DNA of 64,000 bases from Brevundimonas sp. EYE_349 (GCF_023147505.1 NZ_JAHXPB010000005.1:1-64000), one strand, 5' to 3'. Shown: positions 16,899-26,478, counted from the first letter of the stretch. A program made the numbers and translations. The notes: a model not told the origin generated them from the sequence alone.

Positions 16899-19800
16899 GC
16901 CTGTTCGACCCCTTCGCGGCGTCCGGCTCGCGCTGGTACGCCATTCCGGCGCACCGGCCGTTCCTCGAAGATCTGGCCGCCGGCGTCCTTGACTGGCTGG
17001 GCGAACTGCCGCCCGAAACCCTGTCGGACGCCACCATACTGTTGCCCAACCGCCGGGCGGCGCGGGCCTTCACCGGGGCCTTGTCGAAGCTGGCGGACGG
17101 GCGGCCCGTCCTGCTGCCGCAGGTGCGGCCTCTGGGCGATCTGGAGGAGGATGAGCCGCCCTTCACGCCCGGCGCCCTGGGCCTCGATCTGCCGCCGGCC
17201 ATCGCCCCCCTGACGCGCCGGTTCGAGATGGCGCGGATGATCGTGGAGCAGTTCGACAGCGACCTGACGCCGATGCGGGCGCTGGACCTGGCCGACGCCC
17301 TGGGCGGCTTCCTCGATTCCTGCCAATTGGAAGAGGTCCAGAACCCCGAACGGGTCGCCACCCTGGTCGACGGCGAGATGGCCGAACACTGGGAACGGTC
17401 CGCCGAATTCCTGAGCCTGGGCGTCGTCGCCTGGCCGAAACGTCTGGCCGAACTAGGTCTGGTCGATCCGGCGTGGCGGCGCGCCACCCTGCTGCGCCGT
17501 CTGGCCGACCTTTGGGACCGCGAGCCGCCGACCCAGCCCGTCATCGCCGCCGGATCGACCGGCACCGTGCCCGCCGCCGCCGATGTTCTGGGCGCCGTCG
17601 CCCGCGCGCCTCTGGGCTGCGTCGTCCTGCCGGGTCTTGATCTCGATCTGGACGACCGCGTCTGGGATCAGATCGACGAAGAGAACGAACAACACCCCCA
17701 GCGCGCCCTGAAACGCCTGCTGGAGCGCCATGACATCGACCGCCGCGCCGTGCGCCCGTGGTGCCAGCCGCCGGTCGCCCCCCGTACGGAGCAACGCGGT
17801 CTGGCCCGCCAGCGTCTGCTGAACGAAGCCCTGCGACCCGCCGATGCGACCGGAGACTGGCGCGAGGCCATACGCGACATCCGCGCCCGCGCCGCCGAGG
17901 CGGGCCGCGCCGCCGACCCCATCGCCGAGGGTCTGGAGGGACTGTCGGTCCTGAACCTGCGCCATGACGAGGAAGCCGCCGCCGCCATCGCCCTGATGAT
18001 GCGCGAAACGCTGGAGGCGCCCGGCAAGACCTGCGCCCTGGTCACGCCCGATCAAGGGCTGGGCCGCCGCGTCGCCGCGCGTCTGGAACGCTGGGGCGTC
18101 GTGCCGGACGCCTCGGCCGGTCAGCCGCTGAACCGGATGCCTGCAGGCGTTCTGGTCGAGCTGTGCGCCCGCTGGATCGCCGCCCCGACCGATCCGCAGG
18201 TGCTGCTGGGTCTGTTGAAACATCCGCTGGTGCGGGTGGACCTTGGCGAGATCGACGTCGCCCGCGCCATCGCCGCCTTCGAGGACATGGCCCTGCGCGG
18301 CCCGCGCCACGCCAGTTTCGAGCGGATGAACCGCAAGCTGGACCGCGCATTGCGGCCCGACCGGGACGGCGCCCCGCCGTCAGACGGCCGCCTGAAACGC
18401 CACGCTCTGGCCCGCGCCCTGTCCGATCACCTGCAGCATCTGGTCGCCACCGCCCGCGCCGCCTTCGCCCCCACCGCCCCGCTGGACGCCGCCGCCCGCG
18501 CCCTGACCGTATTGATCGAGGCGCTGGCGGGCCAGAACGCCTGGGCCGGCGCGGACGGCGAATGCGCCGCCGGTCTGTTGTCGAACCTGATCACGGGCGG
18601 GGCCTCGCTGGGCGCCGTCTCGGCGGAGGAGACGGTCGAACTGGTCAAGGGTCTGCTGGCCGACGCCGTGGTCCGCACCGGCGGGGCGACCCACCCGTCG
18701 CTGCGCATCCTGGGGGCCATCGAGGCTCGTCTGGTGCGGGCCGACCGGATGATCCTGGCCGGACTGGAGGAAGGCGTCTGGCCGCAGGGCGCGCCGGTCG
18801 ATCCCTTCCTGTCGCGCCCCATGCGAAAGGCGCTGGGCCTGCCCCCGCCCGAGCGCCGCATCGGCCAGAGCGCGCAGGACTTCGTTCAGGCCGCCTGCGC
18901 CGACGAGGCCATCCTGATCCATACCGAAAGGCGCGGCGGCCAGCCCGCCGTCCGGTCCCGCTGGCTGTGGCGCCTCGACATGCTGACGCGCGGGGCGAAT
19001 ACGGATGAGACGCCGGTCGCTGTTTCGGCCCCCGTCCATGTCGCCGACTGGACCCGCGCGCTGGACGCGCCTTTGCGCGACACGCCCGACTATGCGCGCC
19101 GTCCCGCCCCGACCCCGCCGGTGGACCGCCGCCCGCGCGAACTGCCCGTCACGGGCATCGAGCGCTGGGTGCGAGACCCCTACGCCGTCTATGCCCAGCG
19201 GATACTGGGGCTGAAGGTGCTGGACCGGCCCGGCGCCTCGGCCGAGGCCATGGCGCGCGGCAACGCCATCCACGACGCGATCGAACAGATGGTCCGCATC
19301 TGGCCCCACGCCCTGCCCGACGACTGCGCCGACCAGATCGCCGACCTGATCGTCAACGCCATGACCGAGGCCGGGTTCGAGGACGCCGCTTTGGCCCGCG
19401 AACGCCCGCTGGCCCGCAACGCCGCCCTGTGGCTGGAGAGGTTCGAGCGGGAACGGCGCGCGCGCGGCGCGACCCTGCTGATCGAACAATCGGGTGCCGT
19501 CGTCTTCGACGCCCCCGCCGGTCCCTTCACCGTCACCGCCCGCGCCGACCGGATCGAACTGGATGCGACAGGCGCGGCCATCATCGACTTCAAGACCGGC
19601 CAGACGCCCAGCCAGAAGCAGGTGGTGCAGGGGTTCGCGCCGCAACTGACCCTGACCGCCGCCATCCTGGCCGAGGGCGGGTTCGCCGCCCCGCCCACCG
19701 AGGCGACCGAGCTTCTGTACGTAAAGGTCACCGGCCGCCGCGATCCGGGGACGGTCGATGACGTGTCGCGTCAGGGCCGGGGCAACACCCAGACCGCCGC

Positions 19801-19984
19801 CCAGATGGCGACGCGCGAACTGGACCGGCTGAAGCTGGGCGTCGCGGCCTTCGATGACGCGGCGACGCCCTACACCTCATGGGTCGCGCCGCAGTTCATG
19901 GGCAACTTCGGCGGCAACTACGACCATCTGGCGCGCGTCTGGGAATGGCACGTCGTCGGCGGCGAGGACGAGGCGCCCGAATGA
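16895..19984 (+). CDS. addB: Double-strand break repair nuclease subunit AddB
   Basis: A 1029-residue subunit of the AddAB helicase-nuclease, which resects DNA ends for RecA. The start GTG 16895 overlaps the murU stop. The C-terminal PD-(D/E)XK nuclease is clear: RADRIELD, then IIDFKTG with QxxxY-like QVVQGFAPQL. The N-terminal helicase-like part (ATILLPNRRAARAFTGAL) has no Walker A lysine. No cysteines lie after the nuclease motif, so the Fe-S staple known in Firmicutes AddB appears absent. It overlaps addA by 4 bases. Confidence 0.93.
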   Translation: MSLFDPFAASGSRWYAIPAHRPFLEDLAAGVLDWLGELPPETLSDATILLPNRRAARAFTGALSKLADGRPVLLPQVRPLGDLEEDEPPFTPGALGLDLPPAIAPLTRRFEMARMIVEQFDSDLTPMRALDLADALGGFLDSCQLEEVQNPERVATLVDGEMAEHWERSAEFLSLGVVAWPKRLAELGLVDPAWRRATLLRRLADLWDREPPTQPVIAAGSTGTVPAAADVLGAVARAPLGCVVLPGLDLDLDDRVWDQIDEENEQHPQRALKRLLERHDIDRRAVRPWCQPPVAPRTEQRGLARQRLLNEALRPADATGDWREAIRDIRARAAEAGRAADPIAEGLEGLSVLNLRHDEEAAAAIALMMRETLEAPGKTCALVTPDQGLGRRVAARLERWGVVPDASAGQPLNRMPAGVLVELCARWIAAPTDPQVLLGLLKHPLVRVDLGEIDVARAIAAFEDMALRGPRHASFERMNRKLDRALRPDRDGAPPSDGRLKRHALARALSDHLQHLVATARAAFAPTAPLDAAARALTVLIEALAGQNAWAGADGECAAGLLSNLITGGASLGAVSAEETVELVKGLLADAVVRTGGATHPSLRILGAIEARLVRADRMILAGLEEGVWPQGAPVDPFLSRPMRKALGLPPPERRIGQSAQDFVQAACADEAILIHTERRGGQPAVRSRWLWRLDMLTRGANTDETPVAVSAPVHVADWTRALDAPLRDTPDYARRPAPTPPVDRRPRELPVTGIERWVRDPYAVYAQRILGLKVLDRPGASAEAMARGNAIHDAIEQMVRIWPHALPDDCADQIADLIVNAMTEAGFEDAALARERPLARNAALWLERFERERRARGATLLIEQSGAVVFDAPAGPFTVTARADRIELDATGAAIIDFKTGQTPSQKQVVQGFAPQLTLTAAILAEGGFAAPPTEATELLYVKVTGRRDPGTVDDVSRQGRGNTQTAAQMATRELDRLKLGVAAFDDAATPYTSWVAPQFMGNFGGNYDHLARVWEWHVVGGEDEAPE

Positions 19985-22900
19985 CCGATCTGTCGCCCCC
20001 CAACCCCGTCGACATGGCCCGCGCCCATCAGGCGACCGCCGCCGATCCCGCCCTGTCGGTCTTCGTCACCGCCAACGCCGGTTCGGGCAAGACCACCACC
20101 CTGGTCAGCCGCGTGGCTCGCCTGTTGTTGAAGCGGGTGCGGCCAGGCGAAATCCTGTGCATCACCTACACCAAGGCCGCAGCCGCCGAAATGCAGGCGC
20201 GGCTGTTTGAACGGCTGGGCGAATGGGCGGTCGCCGACGACCGGGCGCTGGCGGCCGATCTGGCGCGGCTGGACGGGCGCGATCCCGCCAGCCTGACCGA
20301 CGCCGAACTGTCCGAGGCCCGCGTCCTGTTCGCCCGCGCGCTGGAGACGCCGGGCGGGCTGAAGATCCAGACCATCCACGCCTTCTGCGAAAAGCTGCTG
20401 CGCCGATTCCCGCTGGAGGCCGGGGTGGCGCCGGGGTTCGAGGTGCTGGAGGATCAGGCGGCGCTGGCCCTGTCCCACGCGGCGCGAGAGGATCTGGCCC
20501 GTTACGCCCTGAACGACGGCGACGGTCCGGTGGGCCGCGCCTACGCCCATTTCGCCGTCGAGCTGGCCTGGGACGCCTTCCATTCCCTGCTGGACGCCAT
20601 CGAGGCGAAACGCGAGCCGCTGCTGGACTATCTGGCGCGGATCGAGGCCGGAACCGCCCCCGGTCCGCACGAACGGGTCGGCGTCACCCGCGACGAGACG
20701 CCCGCCGAGATCGAGGCCGGGTTCATGGACTGGCTGAACCCCGCCGACTGGCTGGCCGCCGCCGAGGGGTTCGCCACGGGCGGCGCCAACGACAAGAAGC
20801 TGGCCGGGCAGATGCGCGATGCGGTTCCGCCCGCCACGACCCTGGCCGCCATGACGCCCATCTTCATCGATTCCAAGGGCGTGGCGCGCGACAGGTTCGG
20901 CACGTCAAAGGCCCCGCCCGGCGCGGCCTCCTATCTGGCGGATGTGTCGCTGAAATACGTCTCGACCCTGGACCGGGTGCGCGCCGCGCGCGTGGCGGAC
21001 GAGACGGAAAAGGTGCTGACCCTGGCTCGCGTCCACGCCGCCCTTTACGAGGCCGCGAAACGGGCGAAAGGCGCGCTGGACTTCACCGATCTGGTCGGAC
21101 GCACGGTCGAACTGCTGACCAAACGGGCCACCGCCGCCTGGGTTCTGTACAAGCTGGACGGCGGGATCGAGCATGTTCTGATCGATGAAGCGCAGGACAC
21201 CGCGCCCGATCAGTGGGACATCGTCCGCGCCCTGACGGAACCCTTCTTCGCCGGATCGGGCGCCGAGCGTAAAGACACCGCCATCCCGCGCACGGTCTTC
21301 GCCGTGGGGGACGAAAAACAGTCGATCTACTCCTTCCAGGGCGCGCGGCCCGAACGGCTGCGTCAGGAGGCGCGGACCTATGACGCCCTGGTGCGCGAGG
21401 CGGGCGCCCACTTCCGCGAAGTACCGCTGGACACCTCCTTCCGCTCGACGGAAGAAGTGCTGCATTTCGTCGACGTCGCCTTCGACAGCCCCAGCCGCAC
21501 CCGCGCCCTGGTCGGAGAGACGGGCGAAATCGCCATCCACCGCCCGGCCCGTCTGCAGCAGTATGGCGCGGTCGAACTCTGGTCCCTGTTCGAAGACCCG
21601 GCGGCGCCCGAGCGCGAGGCCTGGAACGCCCCCGTCGACAAGGAAGACAGCCGCAGCGCCCGCAAGCAGCTGGCCCAGTCGCTGGCCCGTCACATCCGCG
21701 AACAGGTTGCGGCGGGCGTCGCCATCTATGACCCGAAACAGCGCGGCGCCCTGCGGCCCGTGCGCTACGGCGACTTCCTGGTGCTGGTGCGCCGTCGCGA
21801 TGCGACCTTCGAGGAGATCATCCGCGCCCTGAAGACCGAGGGCGTGCCGGTGGCGGGCGCCGACCGGCTCAAGCTGTCGAACCATATCGTCTTCGATGAC
21901 CTGATCGCCCTGGCCCGGTTCGCCCTGTTCCCCGACGACGACCTGTCGCTGGCGGAAATCCTGCGCAGCCCCCTGTGCGACGTCGCCGATTTCGGGCCTG
22001 CCGATGCCCTTTATCCGTTGGCGGACAAGGTGGGACGAGAGGGGCGCAGCCTGTGGCGCGAACTGCAACGCCGCGCACATGAACACCCGGCCTGGACCGC
22101 CGCGCGCGATCTGATGACCGCCCTGATCGACGCACGCGACCGCGATCCCTTCGCCTTCTTCTCCGCCGCCCTGAACCGGGTCGGGCCGGACGGTCGTTCC
22201 GGCCGCGCCCGCATTCTGGATCGACTGGGCCGCGAGGCGGAAGAGGCCATCGACGAAACCCTGGCTCAGGTTCTGGCGGCCGAGGAACGCGGCGGACGCG
22301 ATCTGGAAACCTGTCTGGCCCTGCTGGAACAGGCCGATGTCGAGGTGAAGCGCGAGATGGAAGGGGCGCGCGACGAGGTGCGCGTCATGACCGTCCACGG
22401 CTCCAAGGGGCTGGAGGCGCCCATCGTCATCCTGCCCGACACCACCGGCAAGGCGAAGCCGCAGGGACCGACCCTGATGCCCGCCACCCTGGGTGATGGA
22501 ACCGAGGCCTGGCTGATGTGTCCGTCCAGCGCCAAGTCCGACTGCGCCGTCTCCGCCGAAGTGCGTCAGGCGCGCGTGGACCGCACCGACGCGGAATCCC
22601 TGCGCCTGCTCTATGTAGCCCTCACCCGCGCCCGCGACCGCCTGATCGTCATGGGCAGGAAAATGAGCCGCCCCAAGGAGACGGGCTATGAGGAGGGCAG
22701 TTGGTGGGACGTCATCGCCGGAACCTTCGAACGGCTGGCGCAGGACCGGCCTGACGCGGTTCAGTTGCTGGATGGCGGACGGCTGCGGTTCGGGGCCGAT
22801 CCTGAAACCACGCTCCGCACTGTGTCGACAGCGGCCAGCGCCGTCCCCATCCCCGCCTGGGCCGCCACAGCGCCGCCCGCCGACGCCGCCGCCCGCTTCG

Positions 22901-23493
22901 CCTCGCCGTCGCGGATGGAGGGCGCCGCCATCCGCATTCCCGCCCCCTCCCCGCTGGCCAAGACCGAGGCGGGCGGCGCGTCGCTGGGCCGGTTCCGGCG
23001 CGGCGACCTGATCCACCGCCTCTTGGAACGCCTGCCCGACATCGCCCCCGCCGACCGCCCCGACGCCGCCGCCCGCCTGCTGTCGCGAGAGGTCGATCTG
23101 GACGCGGCCCAGCGCGCCGAAATGATCGCCGCCGCCTTCTCGGTGCTGGACGACGCCCGGTTCGCCCCGGTCTTCGGCCCCGGCTCCCGCGCCGAGGTCG
23201 CCCTGACCGGGTCCGCGCCCGACCTGCCCTCCGGCGTGTCGATCAACGGTCGCATCGACCGGCTGGTGGTCACGCCCGAGCGGGTTCTGGTCGTCGACTA
23301 CAAGACCAACCGCCCCGCGCCGGACGTCATCGAGGCCGTCGATCCGGCCTATGTGCTGCAGGCGGCGGTCTATGTCGCGGTGTTGAAACGCCTCTATCCC
23401 GACCGTCCGGTCGAGGCGGCGCTGGTCTGGACCGACGGTCCCAAACTGATGCCGATCCCGCAGGCGATGCTGGAGGCGGCGCTCGCCCCTTGA
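19981..23493 (+). CDS. addA: Double-strand break repair helicase AddA
   Basis: A 1170-residue UvrD/RecB-type helicase with a C-terminal nuclease, partner of AddB. Walker A is TANAGSGKTTTL near residue 36, followed by ITYTKAAAAEM (motif Ia). Walker B is VLIDEAQDTAPDQW, then VGDEKQSIYSFQGA (motif III), and VMTVHGSKGLEAPIV and LLYVALTRARDRL (motifs V-VI). The nuclease motif GRIDRLVVTPERVLVVDYKT is intact. It ends the six-gene coupled operon; a long hairpin follows directly. Confidence 0.95.
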   Translation: MTDLSPPNPVDMARAHQATAADPALSVFVTANAGSGKTTTLVSRVARLLLKRVRPGEILCITYTKAAAAEMQARLFERLGEWAVADDRALAADLARLDGRDPASLTDAELSEARVLFARALETPGGLKIQTIHAFCEKLLRRFPLEAGVAPGFEVLEDQAALALSHAAREDLARYALNDGDGPVGRAYAHFAVELAWDAFHSLLDAIEAKREPLLDYLARIEAGTAPGPHERVGVTRDETPAEIEAGFMDWLNPADWLAAAEGFATGGANDKKLAGQMRDAVPPATTLAAMTPIFIDSKGVARDRFGTSKAPPGAASYLADVSLKYVSTLDRVRAARVADETEKVLTLARVHAALYEAAKRAKGALDFTDLVGRTVELLTKRATAAWVLYKLDGGIEHVLIDEAQDTAPDQWDIVRALTEPFFAGSGAERKDTAIPRTVFAVGDEKQSIYSFQGARPERLRQEARTYDALVREAGAHFREVPLDTSFRSTEEVLHFVDVAFDSPSRTRALVGETGEIAIHRPARLQQYGAVELWSLFEDPAAPEREAWNAPVDKEDSRSARKQLAQSLARHIREQVAAGVAIYDPKQRGALRPVRYGDFLVLVRRRDATFEEIIRALKTEGVPVAGADRLKLSNHIVFDDLIALARFALFPDDDLSLAEILRSPLCDVADFGPADALYPLADKVGREGRSLWRELQRRAHEHPAWTAARDLMTALIDARDRDPFAFFSAALNRVGPDGRSGRARILDRLGREAEEAIDETLAQVLAAEERGGRDLETCLALLEQADVEVKREMEGARDEVRVMTVHGSKGLEAPIVILPDTTGKAKPQGPTLMPATLGDGTEAWLMCPSSAKSDCAVSAEVRQARVDRTDAESLRLLYVALTRARDRLIVMGRKMSRPKETGYEEGSWWDVIAGTFERLAQDRPDAVQLLDGGRLRFGADPETTLRTVSTAASAVPIPAWAATAPPADAAARFASPSRMEGAAIRIPAPSPLAKTEAGGASLGRFRRGDLIHRLLERLPDIAPADRPDAAARLLSREVDLDAAQRAEMIAAAFSVLDDARFAPVFGPGSRAEVALTGSAPDLPSGVSINGRIDRLVVTPERVLVVDYKTNRPAPDVIEAVDPAYVLQAAVYVAVLKRLYPDRPVEAALVWTDGPKLMPIPQAMLEAALAP

Positions 23494-23532
23494 CCTCCGT
23501 CATCCTCGGGCTCGACCCGATGATGACGGAGG
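23494..23532. repeat. Long palindromic hairpin after addA
   Basis: Outer arms CCTCCGTCATC (23494-23504) and GATGACGGAGG (23522-23532) pair perfectly, and an inner TCGGG/CCCGA pair closes a CTCGA loop. It begins at the first base after the addA stop. The motif GTCATCCTCGGGCT.GACCCGA is common between genes in alphaproteobacteria, so this is probably a dispersed palindromic repeat that may also act as a terminator or RNA stabiliser. Confidence 0.7.
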
Positions 23533-23675
23533 AAGAACGGCCGTGACGGCAGGAGTTGAATTGCCCGCGATTCGCTCCCACATCTGCGACCGAACCCGGA
23601 CGCTTCCGGACAACCTCTATTCGCGCAAACAGCCAGGCCTTGCGGGCCGAGCGACAGCGCCCCAAGGAGCCCTTC

Positions 23676-24014
23676 ATGGCGACTGTGAAAGTCACCGACG
23701 AAAGCTTTGACGCCGACGTCCTGAAAGCCTCGACCCCCGTTCTGGTCGATTTCTGGGCCGAATGGTGCGGGCCCTGCAAGCAGATCGGCCCGGCGCTGGA
23801 GCAGATCGCCGACGAACTGGGCGGTCAGGTCACGGTCGCCAAGATCAACATCGACGACAGCCCCATGACCCCGTCCAAGCTGGGCGTGAAGGGCATCCCG
23901 ACCCTGATGCTGTTCAAGGACGGCCAGATGACCTCGATGAAGGTCGGCGCCATGCCCAAGGGCAAGATCGTCGAATGGCTGGCCGAGGCCGGCGTCAAGA
24001 CCGACGCCGCCTGA
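23676..24014 (+). CDS. trxA: Thioredoxin TrxA
   Basis: A 112-residue cytoplasmic thioredoxin that reduces protein disulphides with electrons from thioredoxin reductase. The active site WCGPCK has Cys31 and Cys34. The buried Asp in LVDFWAEW and the cis-proline block KGIPTLMLFK are intact. The ATG at 23676 follows AAGGAG. It sits 180 bases behind addA past a hairpin, so it probably has its own promoter, and it ends at a strong terminator. Confidence 0.96.
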   Translation: MATVKVTDESFDADVLKASTPVLVDFWAEWCGPCKQIGPALEQIADELGGQVTVAKINIDDSPMTPSKLGVKGIPTLMLFKDGQMTSMKVGAMPKGKIVEWLAEAGVKTDAA

Positions 24015-24040
24015 TCCGCTTAAGTCCCGCTGAACGATCG

Positions 24041-24070
24041 CGCCCGCCGGTTCCGACCGGCGGGCGTTTT
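24041..24070 (+). terminator. Intrinsic terminator of trxA
   Basis: An 11-bp GC-rich stem CGCCCGCCGGT/ACCGGCGGGCG with loop TCCG, followed by TTTT. It lies 26 bases after the trxA stop and before the next small gene. Confidence 0.9.
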
Positions 24071-24087
24071 CATGCTAGGATGCCGCC

Positions 24088-24282
24088 ATGAGCGACGACG
24101 AACACATCACCGCCCCAGCAGCACCCGACGACCTGCCGAGCGAAACCTCGGCGCAAAAGGCGCTGCGTCTGAAGACCGCCAGGATCGACGCCCGGCCCAA
24201 GCCGCCGCGCGGGGGCCGGTTCCAGCGCGAGCAGAACGCCAAGATCGCCGCGGGCAAGTCGCGCCCGTGGATGAGCAAATAG
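24088..24282 (+). CDS. Small basic hypothetical protein
   Basis: A 64-residue, highly charged protein with an acidic N-terminus and a basic proline/arginine-rich second half (ARIDARPKPPRGGRFQREQN). The C-terminal KSRPWMSK looks conserved. It is probably cytoplasmic; no membrane span, cysteine or known domain is visible. The ATG at 24088 has a weak ribosome site (TAGGA). It is convergent with folC, 13 bases away. Codon bias matches the neighbours, which supports expression; function unknown. Confidence 0.65.
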   Translation: MSDDEHITAPAAPDDLPSETSAQKALRLKTARIDARPKPPRGGRFQREQNAKIAAGKSRPWMSK

Positions 24283-24295
24283 GGACGGCGGACGC

Positions 24296-25570
24296 CTAGA
24301 CCGGCCAGGTCTCGCGGCTGGCGCCCAGCACTTCGCCGGCCAGATACAACGACCCGCAGATGGCCACCCGGCCAGCGCCCAGACGCAGCGCCAGCTTCAA
24401 CGCCTCATCGACCGATCCGGCGGGCGTGGCGGCCAGGCCATGTCCGCGCGCCACGGCCGCCAGGGCCGCCGGGTCCGCCGCCGCGCCATCGAAGCCGACA
24501 GTGAAGACGGTGGCCTGGCTGTCCTTCACCGCGGCGAAGAAGCCGCCCGCGTCCTTGTTGGCCAGCATGCCGCAGATCAGGGCCAAGGGGCGCGGCGCCC
24601 GCGCCTGGCGATCCGCCAGAAACGCCGCCAGCGCCCGCGCGGCGTGGGGGTTGTGCCCCCCGTCCAGCCACAGTTCGGCGTCGGCCGCCTTGGCCGCCTC
24701 GCCATAAGGGCCAGCCGAGATCCGTTGCAGGCGCGCAGGCCAGCGCACGGCTTTCAGCCCCTCGGCGATGGCGGCTTCCGGCAGGTCCAGCTCCAGCGCC
24801 GCCGCGATGGCCACGCCCGCATTGTCGATCTGGTGTGCGCCCGCCAGACCCGGCGCCGGCAGGTCCAGAAACCGTTCCTGATCCTGAAACGCCAGTCCGC
24901 CCCGCTCGGCCCAGGCGTCGAAGTCCACGCCCATGACGGTCAGGGGCGCATGAACCACCTGCGCCGCCCGTTCGATGGCGGCCATGGCGACCTCCTGCTG
25001 GCGGGCGATGACGCCCGGCGCGCCCGGCTTCAACACCCCGGCCTTCTCCGCCGCGATGCCCGCCAGGTCGGTTCCCAGGAACTCGGCATGGTCGTAATCG
25101 ACCGGCGCGATGACGCTGAGCAACGGGCGTTCGATCACGTTCGTCGCGTCCAGCACCCCGCCCAGCCCCACCTCGATGATGGCCAGGTCGGCGGGGGTTT
25201 CGGACATGGCGACGAAGGCGGCGGCGGTCGTGCTTTCGAACACCGTCGCCTCACCGGACACGGCCTCGATCCGATCAAGGATGGCGTTCAGTTGATCATC
25301 TTCGATCAGCGTCCCGGCCAGCCGGATACGCTCGTTGAACCGCACCAGATGGGGCGAGGTGTAGGCGTGAACCTTCAGCCCCGCCGCCTCGGCGATGGCG
25401 CGGATCATCGACACGGTCGAACCTTTGCCATTGGTGCCGGCCACATGGATCACCGGCGGCAGACGCAGTTGCGGATCGCCCAGGGCCGCGCACAGGGCCT
25501 TCATCCGATCCAGCGACAGGTCGATCCGTTGCGGATGCCGCGCACGCAGGCGTTCGGAAATCGGATCCAT
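24296..25570 (-). CDS. folC: Bifunctional folylpolyglutamate/dihydrofolate synthase FolC
   Basis: A 424-residue Mur-ligase-fold enzyme that adds glutamate to dihydropteroate and to tetrahydrofolates. The P-loop VAGTNGKGSTVSMIRA lies near residue 45, with the omega-loop region HLVRFNERI after it. The DGGHNPHAARAL block of the C-terminal domain is present. It is last in the trp-acc operon and starts 7 bases after the accD stop, a gene order seen in many alphaproteobacteria. Confidence 0.94.
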   Translation of the reverse strand: MDPISERLRARHPQRIDLSLDRMKALCAALGDPQLRLPPVIHVAGTNGKGSTVSMIRAIAEAAGLKVHAYTSPHLVRFNERIRLAGTLIEDDQLNAILDRIEAVSGEATVFESTTAAAFVAMSETPADLAIIEVGLGGVLDATNVIERPLLSVIAPVDYDHAEFLGTDLAGIAAEKAGVLKPGAPGVIARQQEVAMAAIERAAQVVHAPLTVMGVDFDAWAERGGLAFQDQERFLDLPAPGLAGAHQIDNAGVAIAAALELDLPEAAIAEGLKAVRWPARLQRISAGPYGEAAKAADAELWLDGGHNPHAARALAAFLADRQARAPRPLALICGMLANKDAGGFFAAVKDSQATVFTVGFDGAAADPAALAAVARGHGLAATPAGSVDEALKLALRLGAGRVAICGSLYLAGEVLGASRETWPV

Positions 25571-25577
25571 CGGCCAG

Positions 25578-26468
25578 TCAGGCCGCCTGACGGGTTCCGC
25601 CCATCAACATCGACAGAATCTGACCCAGCACGCGCGGCAGTTCGGCGCGCGCCACCACCTGATCGACCATGCCCTTTTCCTGCAGATATTCGGCGCGCTG
25701 GAAGCCCGGCGGCAGTTTCTCGCGGATGGTGGCCTCGATCACGCGCGGACCAGCGAAGCCGATCAGGGCGCCCGGTTCCGCCAGATGCACGTCGCCCAGC
25801 ATGGCGTATGAGGCCGTCACCCCGCCCGTCGTCGGGTCCGTCAGGACCACCGCATAGGGCAGTTTCGCCTGTTTCAGCTCTTCGATGGCCAGGGTGGTGC
25901 GCGCCATCTGCATCAGCGACAGGGCGCCTTCCTGCATCCGCGCGCCTCCGGCTGCGGTGAAGCAGATCAGCGGAACCTTGCGGGCCACGGCCTCGCGCGC
26001 CGCCTTGATGAAGGCCTCGCCCGCCGCCATGCCCAGCGATCCGCCCATGAAGGTGAAGTCCTGAACGATAACGACCGCATCCTGACCGCCGACCGAACCA
26101 TAGCCGATGGCCATGGTGTCCTTGCGACCCGCCGCCTTGCGCGCCGCGCTCAGGCGGTCCTTGTAGGACTTGCCGTCCGAGAATTTCAGCGGGTCTTCCG
26201 GCACGTCCGGGGTGTCGATCGCCTCATATTTGGCGTCATCGAAGGTGGCGCGCAGGCGTGTCGGCGCATCGATGCGCATATGACGGCCCGACGGCGTGAC
26301 CCACAGCGAGGTCTCCAGATCCGAGCGATACAGCATCTCGCCGCTGTCGGGATCCTTGACCCACAGATTGTCGGGGGTGTCGCGGCGCGAGACGATCTTG
26401 CGCACGCCCGGCGCAAAGCGGCTCAGCCATCCGCCGCGCTTTTCCTGAGGCTTGGTCTTGTCGTTCAT
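25578..26468 (-). CDS. accD: Acetyl-CoA carboxylase carboxyltransferase subunit beta AccD
   Basis: A 296-residue carboxyltransferase beta subunit, which with AccA transfers CO2 from biotin to acetyl-CoA. Crotonase-fold blocks GGQDAVVIVQDFTFMGGSLG and TAAGGARMQEG are intact. The N-terminal zinc ribbon of the E. coli protein is degenerate: the two CxxC positions read KDPDSG and VTPSGR, so all four ligands are missing. The ATG at 26468 was chosen (AAGAG upstream); an upstream in-frame start at 26504 would overlap trpA. It begins 10 bases after the trpA stop. Confidence 0.94.
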   Translation of the reverse strand: MNDKTKPQEKRGGWLSRFAPGVRKIVSRRDTPDNLWVKDPDSGEMLYRSDLETSLWVTPSGRHMRIDAPTRLRATFDDAKYEAIDTPDVPEDPLKFSDGKSYKDRLSAARKAAGRKDTMAIGYGSVGGQDAVVIVQDFTFMGGSLGMAAGEAFIKAAREAVARKVPLICFTAAGGARMQEGALSLMQMARTTLAIEELKQAKLPYAVVLTDPTTGGVTASYAMLGDVHLAEPGALIGFAGPRVIEATIREKLPPGFQRAEYLQEKGMVDQVVARAELPRVLGQILSMLMGGTRQAA

Positions 26469-26478
26469 CCGCGCGCTC

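Noticed and set aside
20905..23016. Long minus-strand open frame opposite addA
   Set aside because: AddA helicase and nuclease motifs are continuous on the plus strand; the antisense frame has no family features.
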